DNA from: Isoetes taiwanensis
Lineage: Eukaryota > Streptophyta > Lycopodiopsida > Isoetales > Isoetaceae
DNA length: 64,000 nt
Reading direction: 5' to 3'
Assembly (NCBI GenBank): GCA_021234155.1
Contig: JAJEKV010000032.1
Location: 11,972,099-12,036,098 of the forward strand
Within the stretch, counting starts at the first letter, position 1, and the number at the start of each line of letters is the position of its first letter. A program made the position numbers and the translations under genes. This document shows, piece by piece, positions 22,623 through 34,557 of this stretch. A model generated the notes under the pieces. That model was not told where the DNA came from. It did no database searches and worked only from the letters and a program-made list of their open reading frames with translations.

Positions 22623-23816
22623 TTAGAAATGATTATGTAAGTACCTTTTTAGATCCCCTGGGGATTTGAGGGTTGAGCCGTCGCCTAGTGCAATGGTTGA
22701 TAGAGTAGACGACCTCTTCTTTTCTTTAGCTGACTTAAAGAAGAACTTGGTGCATTTATCACCTTCATTTAGCCAAGTCAATCCTGCTTTGCATCTGTTC
22801 TCCATTATCTTGACTTCTTCTAGTGCCTTTATCTGTTCTATTATTCCCTTCTCCTCTATCCCATCATTCGGGCCCAATGCTCTAAGTGAGTGGAGCTGAT
22901 TGTAAAGGCTATCCAACTCTCCCCCTACCCCAACTTTTGGCATAATTTTTTATATTACCCAGGCCCGTTATCATGGTTTCCATCCCTGAGCCCGTTCTGA
23001 AAGTGGATTGCCATATGCTTTTACAAGCCTCCACAAATACTGGATCTTTCAGATATCTAGTGTTGAGTTTGAATACTGTTTTAGAGGTTCTAATCTGGCA
23101 AATCTGGGTAGATATAACCTGTGGATTGTGATCCGAGATAGCATTTTGTAGAAGGTTGGATCTATGCACATTTGGAAGGATGGTAAGTGCCTCATCGTTG
23201 ATGTAGCATCTATCATGTCTTGCATAAGTCCTACCCATGCCTATCCATCCGTTACACCATGTATAGCCCTTATCTCCGTCTACTTCCATGAAGCCTATAT
23301 CTTCTAACAGTTTGCACCACTGTACTTTCTCAAACCCATGCACTATTGCAGATGATACCCCTTATCTATCCTCAGCTGCCTCCACCATATTGAAATCTCC
23401 TACCATTAGCCAAGCTACCTTGTTCCCGAAACCTTTTAATTTGTGCCTAAGAGTGGCCCATAGGGCTCCTCTGCCTCTGGGGTTGTTATGGGGCGTTTCA
23501 CCAAGCCCCATACTTTACCTTCATGTTGCCATAAGATTAAAGACCATCTCCCAAATCTGTCTACCTGTGACTCACATACTTTTACTTCTTTTTTCCACGC
23601 GATCAGGGTCCCTGCACTAGAAGTTTCCTTTACTGCAACAATACCCACGTATTCATTGCCTATTACTTTGAACAGCTCCTGTATTTCTTCCTTTTTACAC
23701 TTATGTTCTTGTAAGCATATCACATTCGGGTTGATTATGGCGCTTGCTAACCTACTCTTCTTGTATTCAGAGGATTTTACTCCCCTAATATTCCAACTGA
23801 GAATTTTATGATTCAC
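22623..23816 (-). pseudogene. LINE ORF2 endonuclease domain
   Basis: Begins MNHKILSWNIRGVKS at 23816, overlapping the end of ORF1 by about 11 bases. Then come NVICLQEHKCKKEEIQE (catalytic Glu), GYTWCNGWIGMGRTYARHDR and NAISDHNPQV near 23135 (catalytic SDH), followed by the linker GLTWLNEGDKCTKFFF at about 22750. At least two frameshifts (around 23440 and 22920). Confidence 0.9.
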
Positions 23817-25824
23817 AAAGAGATGTTTCCGGACCCTTTTTCCTTTTCATGCTATCCGACCCTTCTTCTTCTAGACTTGTGCTTGTTACCCTTTTGTTTT
23901 TTTTTCCTGTTAGAGTAGGGGGATCTTCGTCCACCATATCCTCCTCTTCCATTAGATCCGCCCACTTATTTTTGTTCGGGGGAATGACTCTCTCTATTTC
24001 ATCCAATTCCCCATATACCACTATATCTCTCCCAATCCCTCCTTCCGCTTCAGAAAGCGTTCCCTTCTCTGTGTTTGTTGTTTCCAGAATGTACTGAGAG
24101 AAAGGATTTATTGCTTCTAGAACACTGTGAGTACTCGGAGATGCCTGGGGAAGAGGTTTTGATCGGAGTGCTCCGCTCCTCCGAGCAATGTTCCTAGTCC
24201 TCCCTTTTTGTTTGGGACCTACCACTTCCCATGACTGATCGTCTGCTTTTGGTAAACTTATGAGATTACTGGGCTGTATCGTCGATTCGTTAGCTAGCTT
24301 TCCCACGATGTTGGAGCAGTGATTCTCACCTCCCTGGCTAGGGGCGCATGGGGTGATACTTACTTGAGTGATGGGGTGGCTAACTGGAGCACCATTGGAT
24401 GTGGGAGGATCATTAAGGCCAGTCGGAGCTTGTTGTTGAGGAGTCCCAACTTTACTAGACCTGACTTGGGGGTTCTCTTCTAGTCCATCAATCTTTATGT
24501 CCGGAAACATTCTGTATATTTCCCATCTATTGGTCAATTTCAGGGGGAACTTGAAAGAGCATTTGCCACTCTTAACTACCACCCCTTTAGGTATGCCTGA
24601 CGTTGCCGGTATTGCTACACAAATCTTTGGTCCTTTGGCGATGGAATGTGAGATATATGCTCCCTCTTTTGTGTTAGCAATGACCTTTAAGAATTCATGT
24701 ACCAACATGTGCGGAGGTAAGTGTTCGATCTCTAACCAACACGGAATTTTGATGGCCGAGATTTGATGGGGAGAGAAGCCGTGAGTAATATTGATATAAA
24801 GTGTACTCTCCCATGAATGAGTCTCTTCACGGGACACCATCTTATCTAACATTTGCCCATTATCAAAAGAATGAGAAAGAAGTTACTTCCCGGTGCCTTT
24901 AGCGATTAGTGTTGGGGTAGGCCTAATTTCTTCAGTGTCTTTGAGAGCCAAGATTCCGGTTTTCGGAGGTCCAAGAATCCTCCTCAAAGAAACCAATGAC
25001 GGTCGTGATACCGGGTTCTCCACCACTTTTTACGTGCATACCATGATCTATCTCGCTATTGGATAGTTAGATTCCTCGTCTACTTCCATATTTCCAGCAC
25101 TTTTAGTTCCATTTTCTTCAAGTTGGCCTTTGTTCGGTTTGCCCGGATCTTGAGCAAAACACCTTCTACTATTTTAAGTCCATCTACTCTCAAACTCCTC
25201 GGCTGTTTTACATTGGCATCTTATTCTTTATCCACTCTGAAAATCTAGGCTTGTTAACTCTTGCTATCGTGTCATTGTTTTTCCAAGCCTCCCTTGCATT
25301 ACTCCTTGCATTACCACTAGTCGGGCCCCGATCTTCCCTACTCTTACTTTGCCTGCTTCACTATCATGTTTCTGGTTCTGAAAGATCACATTATCTACTG
25401 ATGTAGAGGGAAAACTCTTACCTCTGTTTAAGTCCTTTAGGAATGCTTGATTATCATCTGCTCCAGCCTCCATCATGATCTTATCAGTTTCGTTGAATGC
25501 TTTGTTGCACTGTGTGAAGTTTTTCTGCCCACCTGCACTTTCTCCTGTCCCTGCCCCTAACATTGCAGTTTTCAATTTTCGGATAGCACCGATGGCACTC
25601 ACATTTGCCTTAGAGGCCAGATCTTCCCCTGCTGATACCTTATCTACTCGGTTGCCCTTTGGGGGATGATTAATACTATGTGAAGCAGGGACGGCTGCTA
25701 ATGAACCTGGATTCTTATCTGATAAGCAAGGGAAATGATTTACCTCTTGCTGGGCAAAAGCCCCAATTTCTGAAATCGATTTGTTGGAGGCCCCATCGGC
25801 TGGGGACGGTTTTGCTGGATCCAC
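23806..25824 (-). pseudogene. LINE ORF1 (nucleic-acid-binding protein)
   Basis: Two open segments, 25824-25264 and 24852-23806, probably one ORF1 broken between them. The second holds the region typical of plant LINE ORF1 (PCWLEIEHLPPHMLVHEF, SGKCSFKFPLKLTNRW) and a Pro/Ser/Thr-rich tail with basic KKNKR. Its role is to coat the element RNA. I see no CCHC knuckle. Confidence 0.75.
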
Positions 25825-25991
25825 AGGGTCACTGCCCGGGATGGCCGCGGGTCCAGCCCTAAAATTTGCCGGCGAGGCGAATCGAAGGCCACAGGGCCCA
25901 GTTGTTTTACAGGTCAGACCGGGCCGACTTCAAACGGTATGCGCCCGTCTGCGCCTTCGTTCATTTTTCCCAAAGCTTGGGTATTGCCTCC

Positions 25992-26003
25992 TCCAACCTT
26001 TTG
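25992..26003. repeat. Target-site duplication of the LINE, right copy
   Basis: TCCAACCTTTTG, identical to 19973-19984, directly outside the 5' end of the element. Confidence 0.85.
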
Positions 26004-26129
26004 TGAAGGTGCGCAAAGCTTAGGTTCTTAAGTGTAACCTTGTGTCTATGGGGCATGTTAATTGGTTAAAATATTTAACTCTATAATTATACAAGTCTTT
26101 GTACTATGTAGGGCCTATACGAGTTGAAT

Positions 26130-26780
26130 GTATCTATTTTGAGGATTATCTCAAGATATTCCCCAAGACTCTATGTGAAATCTCTTAGATTCCCTTAGTT
26201 TCTACGAAGATTCCTCTAGATTCTTCAAGATTCCATAAAGATAACCCTAGCTTCTCAAACATTTAATGAAGATTCCCCCATAGATTTCGTTAAGATTATG
26301 TTGTGATTCCGGGTAAAAGCATGCTACGGTGTACCACTTTTGGAACCCTCAAAAGTACCTACACTGGGTACTTTTAAAACTGGTACTTTCTGTTTTCTCT
26401 TTCCATTAAAATCAATCGAAAATTTTTGAATTGAAGGTCAATAACATGTCAATATATAGTACTAGAGGATAACAATACTATTAGAGACTAATATAAATGA
26501 ATTAACTCTCAAACTTATTATTTATTGCAGCATTTATGCAAGTTCCCAGTACCCAGTGCTGGGTACTTTTCTGGGTAGTTTCGCACTCCCTAAAAAGTAC
26601 TTTAGATGGTACACCCTAGCATGCTTTCACCCTTCCTCTAAATCCCCAAAGATTGTTCCAACATTCCTCTTGATTCCCCACGATTCTTGGTACATTCTTC
26701 TAGGTACCCTTAGATTCTATAACGATTCCACTACTTTCTTAAAAATTTTACGAGGACTCTCCTAAATCTCCCATTATTCT
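26130..26780. repeat. Degenerate GATTCC/AGATTCT-rich tract (interrupted by a MITE)
   Basis: Loose repeats of about 20 bases around AGATTCCYYYAGATT run from 26130 to 26310 and again from 26623 to 26780. The MITE splits one tract. Confidence 0.55.
26311..26622. mobile_element. MITE with GGGTRAAAGCATGCT terminal inverted repeats
   Basis: The left end GGGTAAAAGCATGCTACGGT and the reverse complement of the right end GGGTGAAAGCATGCTAGGGT match, and the match continues through GTACCA (26 bases, 2 mismatches). Inner inverted AAAGTACC / GGGTACTTTT blocks follow. A TTCC lies on both sides (26307-26310, 26623-26626), a possible 4-bp target duplication, although GATTCC is common in the flanks. The terminus closely resembles that of the 7.7-kb transposon at 51.9 kb, so it is probably a non-autonomous relative. 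Confidence 0.75.
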
Positions 26781-27299
26781 ACGAGTTATATAGGTTAAGT
26801 TTAATGTTTCATTTAATAAACATCTTCTCATGCAATTTCATTTATATAATTTGAATTCAATCACACAAATAGGAGTATGCATCTAGACCAAACTTATGAA
26901 GGTTTAGCTAAACCCATTGCTCGATATTCATCTAATGACCATCTTGACACAGCAAATGAGGTGTTGCACTTCCAGATTCCACTTCTATGTTCTTTGTTAA
27001 AACACTAATTATGCCATCCCTCAACTTGTTGGAAGCTCGCCATTGTTTCTTGGTGAAAGTATTTTTGCAGGATATCATGAACAAAGAAGGTTAGCATTGC
27101 TTATGTTTGTTGTATCATGTTAGTTCTAATACCTCCATTTGCCAATGTATAAAACGAGTACTTGCATTTAGGAAAATAGAAGATACAATATTTCATGCAC
27201 TGCAACAGCATGAAGTTTATGACAGAATTGTATAGGGAAGACGATGTAAATTTGAATCAAATAGACCACATACAATTTTGTTTGAAGGATCTCTCCGTG
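26781..27299. other. AT-rich intergenic DNA
   Basis: Nothing assignable seen. Confidence 0.4.
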
Positions 27300-27775
27300 C
27301 AATTAATGGGATAACGTAATATTACGGACATAACAAATAATACAAAGGATGTGATAATGAAGCAAATACACCTTGTTCCTAGTCATTTCAAATGTTGCGG
27401 CCTGAAAATGAAGTGTCTCTCCTCCACACATAGCTTCAAGCTGATTTTCAGTTACACTCTCAATATATTTCACATTTGCCATTCGTTGAATTAGGTATGA
27501 AGACATTTTGAAAAACCATTAGGACAATTTGTCTGAGTTAAATGTACAATTCACACCTTGGCAGTATGTCTGAGTGAAAAAATACTTCCTTTGTATTGCC
27601 ATAACAACAAAGCTTCCTCTACTTTGCAACCAGGCGACCATTCAAATGAAGAGTTGAATAAGCAAACAGACCATGTTCGATAATTCCAACATGTTTGAAT
27701 ACAATCTGCATTTCTTACAATCTGTAGCAGAGTGATAATTGATTGAGACACAAGTTCCGTTTCTGCTTCTAATTG
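27300..27775 (-). other. Possible exons of an unrecognised minus-strand gene
   Basis: Two open blocks are separated by a short gap: 27751-27551, ending ACTGCCAAG before GTGTGAATTG, and 27506-27380, containing MANVKYIESVTENQLEAM. The composition is less AT-biased than the flanks, and donor/acceptor-like sites are present. I recognise no family. A few hundred bases of suggestive frames are weak evidence; it may be a decayed element. Confidence 0.25.
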
Positions 27776-29901
27776 CGTTCGCTTAAATAACTGCCTTGAG
27801 ATGTTTTAAATGATCTCAAAAGCATCATTATATTTTGTATGTACCATTCTTAGATTTAGGCTATTCTTAGGTTTAGGCTGATCATGGTTCGCGTTTTCCA
27901 GCCTTCTTCTTCTGGGTGTACGATGGTGTTTACTGCTTTTATATTCCCGTGTTATTCTGTAGTTCTTGTTTTGTTGACACAGGAACGAAGAGGTTGAAGA
28001 AATCGTCTACGAACAGCCAAAAAAAGTCGCAGACATCTTAAAATTTGCCCGCCCACGAGTCCAAGATATGGCCTGCATGGCATTTTCTTTCACCTCACCC
28101 AGGATTTGTATAACTACAACAAATGTCTTCCATAAAATCTCATATGTAACCGTAGCTAAGAATCAAGGCAATATTCTATGCTTACGTTATAGCTTATCCT
28201 TGCACCTTAAGATTAGTAGAATCTTTTATTGTTAACTTCAATATAACGATGAAGGGTGAGAAAATCTCAGCCTGATTGACAGACAAAAACTTGGAACTTA
28301 GATGCTTGCGAGATTTGTTCAGATGTTGGACTTAGTTTGTTGAAATGCTGGCCTGGAAATTTGTTGAGGTTTGCCAGATCTGCATACTTACACCTCTCCA
28401 CACAAGCAGCTACGCATAAATTCAGAATAGAGAACATTTAAGGGTTCCAGTCTACAAAGATTTAAAAAATAGAAAGAGCTGCAAATTTGTTGGATTTCTG
28501 ACTGAAAGTTCCCAGATTGTTTAGTCTGATGCAAGTAGAGTAGAGCACTACTCTGCTTTGACTTATAGCCTCATCGCTTAAAATCGAAAAGACAACCTCA
28601 ATTCTGAATTTTCCTAAATTCTAATTTCTCTGTTAGTCCTATTCTAAAGTAACTGCACAAACAGGGCAGTGCTCAAAGGAATATGAATTAGAATCGTCAT
28701 ATTTGGGTGTTCATAACTGAGCTATTGTAACTAGGAATTCTATGGCGTCATACATTATTCAAAAATATGTGGAACAACACAAATGGTTATCTGCATTGCA
28801 TATTGTTTTAATCTGACAATGCCTCAGCCGGGAAGATTTTTTACTGACCATATGGGATGAATCTGCAGCCAAATTTGCAATAATGGAGCACAGGATTGAA
28901 TAAAACAGAGCATTTTATTTGTGCCAAATGCAAAATGCAAAAAACTTTGTAAATCAAATGCATACTTGCTTACTAGAGCACAGAAACAGTATACGGCAAG
29001 CCCATCATCTTAAATTCCATGGCTTATGCATCTGAAACAAAAAGGAGGGCAATTATTTACCGTTATCTCTAAAACAAAGAGCACAATCATCATTTTCTAT
29101 CTTCCAACCAGAAATCGAAGAATGAATCCGCACATTTGAGGATTTCTGATAGATGTCGATATACTAAGCTCATGGTGTTGTGATCTGGACGGTGATCATC
29201 AAGACCCAAAAGGGCGCACGCATGCATTCAAGAAAGACAACACGCAATAGAAAACCCAAAGTAGATCCGCACTGATCCGCAATAGTAGATCCGCAGCCGA
29301 GCAGAGCTCCATGGTGAATTTTTTCTCCACTGTAAAACACAACTCGAATTAATCAACAATGAGGTTGGACAAAATTATTGGACGAAGCAAGAAAAGATGT
29401 CGAAGCCAACCATTGCCAAAATATTGAACGCCAATTTATGCAACAAAGTCGACCAACCAAGAAATGTGAATTACCATCAGGATTGCGAACTTCTGAAGAA
29501 GCGAGTCTTCAGATCTGCAGTTCCTTGCCCAAATCCGGAAGTTTAGAGATCTATTTTTGTTACAGACTTTTGCTAAATGAATTTGGCCGCTTCAGTCGTT
29601 GCTTCATTGATGTTGTGGCCTTCTCCACCAATTTCGAAAATCTACACAGACTTAAGTCTTGAGATTTACGGATGAAAACCACCGATGCTAGATACGTTGA
29701 GATTGATGAGGAGAGAGGCGCTGGAATCGTTAGAGAAAAATGATCCGCAAGCTTCTAACGTTTGTGCTTCCAGAATTTGCTCTCATTAATTACCTAGTCA
29801 TGCATATGAATAGATGTCGCCAGATACATGTGCCACGTTTTCATTTCCCTATTTAATACGAAATAAAATATGTGTGCCACTTCATTTCATCCAATGACTT
29901 A
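27776..29901. other. Intergenic DNA, nothing secure
   Basis: Contains a 94-codon open frame (29378-29662, plus) and a moderately GC-rich patch at 29180-29330, but no motif, no splice structure I trust, and no repeat boundary. Confidence 0.35.
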
Positions 29902-30320
29902 TGCCATTTTTCCACGGTAGTCTTATCTTTAAAAGTCACATATTTTATCCAATGATGTTTGGCCACCTATTGTCTTAAAAGTAAATCACTTTTCCACTAT
30001 AAAAATAAGACATGTCTTATTTAGGTTCGGAATAGGTTTGGATACCAAATGGAGTCTTATTTTATTCCGGGGGATTTCCCCCGCCGTAAAATAAGACACC
30101 TAGTCTTATTTGAATATATAACTAAAAATAACTAAAAATAAGACGTGTCTTATTTTTTCATGCTTTTCCACTAGCATTTTAGTGGTGTCATATTTTATGA
30201 CTACCATGCAGTGGAAAAACAAGTTTAGATTTGTGTGTCTCATTTTAGCCTTGGAGTCACAAATGGTGTCTTATATGGTATATGACAGCCATATTTTGTG
30301 ACTGCTGTGGAAAAAGGGCC
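29902..30320. mobile_element. Tourist-like MITE (PIF/Harbinger type)
   Basis: Left end TGCCATTTTTCCACGGTAGTC; the reverse complement of the right end is GGCCCTTTTTCCACAGCAGTC. TTA flanks both sides (29899-29901, 30321-30323), the standard 3-bp PIF/Harbinger target duplication. Length is 419 bp with no ORF. The interior holds several near-perfect palindromes of the form AATAAGACNNGTCTTATT (about 30003-30023, 30090-30110 and 30137-30158). Confidence 0.72.
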
Positions 30321-30654
30321 TTATTCCATAAAACATTTTAAGGGCTACGTTATTTAGAGGATTTTAAATGCGGTGCCACCTAGTCAAATGACATTTAATG
30401 CTGGCTTTGGCTTTTCACCTTCCGGGCACTTTCTTGTCAAGCTCAATGGCTAGGATTTCGCCTCTTTTCCTTGATCCAACGGTAATGAGATGTGGGGCAT
30501 GCCCCCATGCATGCCCCATGGAGATCCGAAGGCTACAAATTTGCCACCTCATTGCTTTTTAAATAAACGGCCTAGATTCATTTGAGTATATAGACAATCT
30601 ATATGATGGGGGTACATCCAAGTAATTTTATATATATTATGATATGAGGATTAA

Positions 30655-31385
30655 GTTTGTGATGCGACGAATGCTAACTAGCCTTGCACTATTCGATATG
30701 GTCACTTTAGCATGGTTGCATAAACTGCCTTGCATTATTCAATATCGTCACTTTAGATATAGCATGGTTGCATAAACTAGGTAAAAATGGCAGGACTTGA
30801 TGTGGCTTAACCCTTCTACAGAAAATTCTTCACTGTATATTGGGGTAGTATAACATATGTGGCCAGAATCTTAAGTCTAGCATAATACTAAACCTTGAAA
30901 TTGACTACGATTAAGACGTATGACTTGACAAGAAAAACCTTTAAGTGGTACATAAGGTTGTTACTTAAGCTAGATAAAAATACATAAGCACATGCATAGG
31001 TCTGAACTATGGTGAAGATTGTCAATGCCCTAGCTAAGCTTACCAAAAATCAATGGGCATATTAAACACTTAAGATGGTTGACAACATAAATGTATTTGA
31101 AGATTATGGTTGTGAGATAGTAACCAATTTTTTTTAACAATGGTTTTAACAATGCATAATAGCCCGAGGACAAAGTCATTGGAAAATATAGCTTCTTCTT
31201 CAACGGATTTCGTCAGCGAGTTTACAGATTAGACCATAATTTTCCTTGTATGATTTAAGAATCATCTTGTCTTCAATGTAAACCTGTAATCTTGGGTTGA
31301 GATGATCAGGACATTTACTTGTAGCGGGGTTCTCAAAACGACCTGGCCTAATACACTATTCAATTTTACTGCTGTCACAAGCTGT
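30655..31385 (-). repeat. Copy 2 of the inverted repeat pair
   Basis: Reverse-complement counterpart of 18640-19275, with the same ordered blocks and an additional ~100-bp segment (including CAACCATCTTAAGTGTTTAA). Probably two insertions of one unclassified repeat family in opposite directions. Confidence 0.8.
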
Positions 31386-32227
31386 TCAAAAGCTCAGAAG
31401 GATATTTACACATGCACCTATTTACACGGTTTCTAAGATTGAGCTCAACCCTATGTCTAACTATTTTTAACCACAGAACAGTAAGGTAATTGACCAACAT
31501 TTATATCTTATATAAGCCAACTTCAGCCTTATTATCTCGCAGCCTTCAATCCAAAGCCGAAGCAAAGAATCAATACACTAATGAAGGATTTTTATGCTCG
31601 ATAGCTCAGAAGGATGTTGCAATGCACAAATCTAGGACATTGAATTGAACAATATCAGCACGTATATCAATTTAGCACTATTCCAGATATTACCCTAGAG
31701 CATTAAAAATTAACTACACAAATATACCGCAATGCAAGAAATTTGAAGCCTTGGAGAAGACCTGGCGCCACTTCTCAGCCCCGTGGACATCACAACAGAA
31801 ACTCCTCTAAGGCCTTCAGTGTTGGAGATGGCATTGAAGCTATCAAGCCGGATGCAGGGTTCTCCAAATATTAATGCCGTAAAGCATGCAATTAACATGT
31901 ATTACTAACCTGATTTCTGTCACCAGCACAGGTACATATCCTTTATTGATTTGCCATGAAATTGAATGTATCATTCCATCATCAATGCAACAATGCAGCG
32001 TGCCTGTAAGCTTACACATGTATTCAAATTGTCACAGCAATGGCAGACCTTGCAATCTTGCCCTTGGAAGTTGAACTCAAATTAAACCAACAATAGCTCT
32101 GATTGTCTTTACATATTATATTCAGCATTACATCAAATATCATACTTGATCCTCACGAGATGTGGAGCCATACAATCTTTGCATGTCACGGTGCACTCTC
32201 TTCTATATCCAACCTTCTTCTCATCTA
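31386..32227. other. Downstream flank of the unknown minus-strand gene
   Basis: Mostly AT-rich. One GC-richer open block on the minus strand (31898-31722) could be an extra exon or a gene fragment, but I recognise nothing in it. Confidence 0.35.
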
Positions 32228-33725
32228 CTAAGAAATGAAATGACAATATTCAGTGAGCGACTCCACTAATTTGCTGCATTCGGTTAGTGTCCAGTCCTCT
32301 TCCACATCCAAAGTCCGCGTAGAACCATTTTCGATGTGTATATCCAATTCCATAGAACTAGTTCTATTGCGATGTTCCTCGACTGTTACCCAGACATACT
32401 TGCCATTTTCCCACTGTTTTTTGTGCCTCTAAACAAAAAAATTGCAGTATAATGTCTGCTTTGGTAGCCTATACCTGAAAGAATGATATCATACTATCAT
32501 TTGTAAAATAGAAGCAATTAGAAAATAAGAAATTAGCTGAATATGAAGCTCACTGAATCCACTTGGCACTTGGTTATTTGGCCACCAGTTTCATGAGTTC
32601 TAATCCTCCATTGTCTGTAAAATAGTTGGTCAAGCGATTCTTCTGTAACTCCTTTAAAAATATACGTTTGATGTGCAACTCTTGGTGTATGCACATCCTT
32701 GAACATGAAAACAAATATGCCGATGGGAAGGAACCCCTTCAGTCCACCGCGAACCCCTCCTCTTTCAGTCAATAACTCGGCAACCTCTCTTGTCAGTAGA
32801 ACGCGGAATGCAGTAACAAATTCCTCTACACAAAAGTAATAATGTTAGAGGATTGGCAATTGTTAACTTTTCGTTCCTGATTTGCTTCGTATAATGGTAC
32901 TTGTGGAACCATATGCCTTGAGCCTTAAGGGAAGACAATGAAATATCAGGAAACAACAACTTCCCAATCAAGTAATGGTATACCTCCAAGACGCTAGTGA
33001 TGCTTTGTGCCGAAACAGTATCCTTGAAGTCGGATGAGCATAGACAATTTACATCAAGTTTTGGAAACGTGGAAGAATTGGAAATATCCTCTTTCATCAT
33101 GTCTTGAGGTCCATATGCATGTGCAACTATTATCTGATCCACACATTTTCCACCTTGGCTGGTCACAAATCCAAGCACCTGGGCCTTCCAATGTGAATTC
33201 AAGTCATTGAGCTTGCGCTTCTTCACCCTATGATGACCGCATTGCTTTGGCATCATGGTGACCCACGAACCAATGGATATGTGCAAATCAATCCATTGTC
33301 CTGTGACATCTTTGCCATTTCGCAAAATAATTCTGAACGCTTTGAGGACATTATCTACAAGAATAACAAGAAGTATTTAATTAATTTATGCACCACATAA
33401 GAAACTATAAAATCAGCAACAGTATGCATAAGTCATGCTTTGCTTCAAATCTTGCTTACCCTAATCCATGCACAGACTGAACCATGCCTGAACCCTAAAC
33501 TGCTTGATCAAAACTCACATGACAAGAGCAGGAAGAAATAAACGAGAAAAAGTAATTAAAAAAAAGGGCATTGTAAATGTCTCATCTCTTGCTTCTTTAT
33601 CTAGACTAAGTACATAATAGATGCATTCCACAAGCAAGTACTTGAAAAGTCTGCCTTGGAGAAAATGGATCGTGTTCTGGACTCAATGGTTCTTTCTGCT
33701 TGGTAATGTCAGATGGTTCACTAGA
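32228..33725 (-). CDS. Unrecognised spliced gene, 3' four exons
   Basis: I do not recognise the family. Coding exons on the minus strand that fit GT-AG and keep one frame: 33725-33632, 33354-32984, 32823-32554 and 32428-32228 (stop TAG 32230-32228). The end of the first is the least sure; a donor at 33642 is possible but breaks phase. Readable parts: SEPSDITKQKEPLSPEHDPF (acidic, Pro/Ser-rich), VLKAFRIILRNGKDVTGQW, MMPKQCGHHRVKKRKLND (a basic patch, possible nuclear signal), EEFVTAFRVLLTREVAELL, GFLPIGIFVFMFKDVHTP, and the C-terminus DVEEDWTLTECSKLVESL. Together about 255 residues without frameshift, so it looks like a living gene. No start codon is seen in the first listed exon. A likely 5' UTR exon ends ATCTACAA at 34176 with a GTAAGTA donor. 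Confidence 0.6.
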
Positions 33726-34557
33726 CTGCAAATGTCAGGGGTAGCAATTGGAATAATTAACCCTCCAAAACAACACAATTAATTATGAGATGTTCTAATT
33801 GTTTTGAACTAAAGACACAATCAGACAATTATGAGAATGCTTACGAGAATTTCCTTAGAACAATAACAAGTATAAACTGATGTATTCTTTAGTTTCTTAG
33901 CATTACTGCAACTGTTTCAACCATCTTTCCAGTAAAGATAAATATGATGTCTTACTTGGGGCCTATGTTTTCTTGAGCCCATATATTCGAGACAAGTAAA
34001 TAATCACACGTAGTAATAGAATCATCAAGGTTAAATAAACTGAATTCAGAAGGTAAAGAGACTCACAACTTCAAAGTGTTAGAAGTAAAGTTCCATGTCT
34101 TCTGAGGCAAACAGGGTTTGAGGTCTATAACCTCACTCGGTGCAGAGTCTCGTGGATGAAAGTTGGAATACTTACTTGTAGATCAATGTCAATTCACGAT
34201 TTCGAATTTCTGTAGAAGCTTAAGGTTCATCCTTTTGGTCGGGAAAGAATGGAGTCTTTTCTGGCCGGCAATGAATGGAGGGAAGGAATTTCGTCATCCC
34301 CTTTATTGAGGCTCGAAATTAGTGAGCCCTATTATTTTAGTGAGATTTAATGAGCCTGATTATTTTGGTGAGATTTAATGCTATGGTTAGGTAGAAATAA
34401 TTTCAACGAGAAAAAAGGATTATAGTTGCTATAGGATAAATCAACTAAGCCTTTCACCTCATTGACCCATTGTAAATGCTGATGTGGAATTTCGAGGGTG
34501 CCCTATTAGGATAGGATGAGATCCCATCTAGCCTCTAATGAGTGTTGAGAACAAATA
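33726..34557 (-). other. Presumed 5' introns, UTR exon and promoter of the unknown gene
   Basis: The donor GTAAGTA just below 34176 (minus strand) is the only strong signal. All frames upstream of it are closed, so this exon is probably untranslated. A short direct duplication (TTTAGTGAGATTTAATGAGCC and TTTGGTGAGATTTAATGC) sits at 34337-34384. Confidence 0.4.

Larger units (their letters stand above)
19985..25991 (-). mobile_element. Full-length L1-type LINE, decayed
   Basis: On the minus strand it runs from GAGGAGGCAATACCC at 25991 through ORF1, AP-endonuclease, RT and zf-RVT regions to a poly(A) tail (poly-T on the plus strand, 19985-19996). It is bounded by a perfect 12-13 bp target duplication. 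Length is about 6.0 kb, normal for plant L1 elements, so it is not 5' truncated. Frameshifts and stops interrupt both ORFs. Confidence 0.92.

Noticed and set aside
26307-26310. TTCC as a proven target duplication of the MITE
   Set aside because: Kept only as possible: GATTCC recurs many times in the flanking tract, so a chance match is likely.
29378-29662. 94-codon plus-strand ORF
   Set aside because: No motif, no splice context and no repeat boundary; not enough to call a gene.
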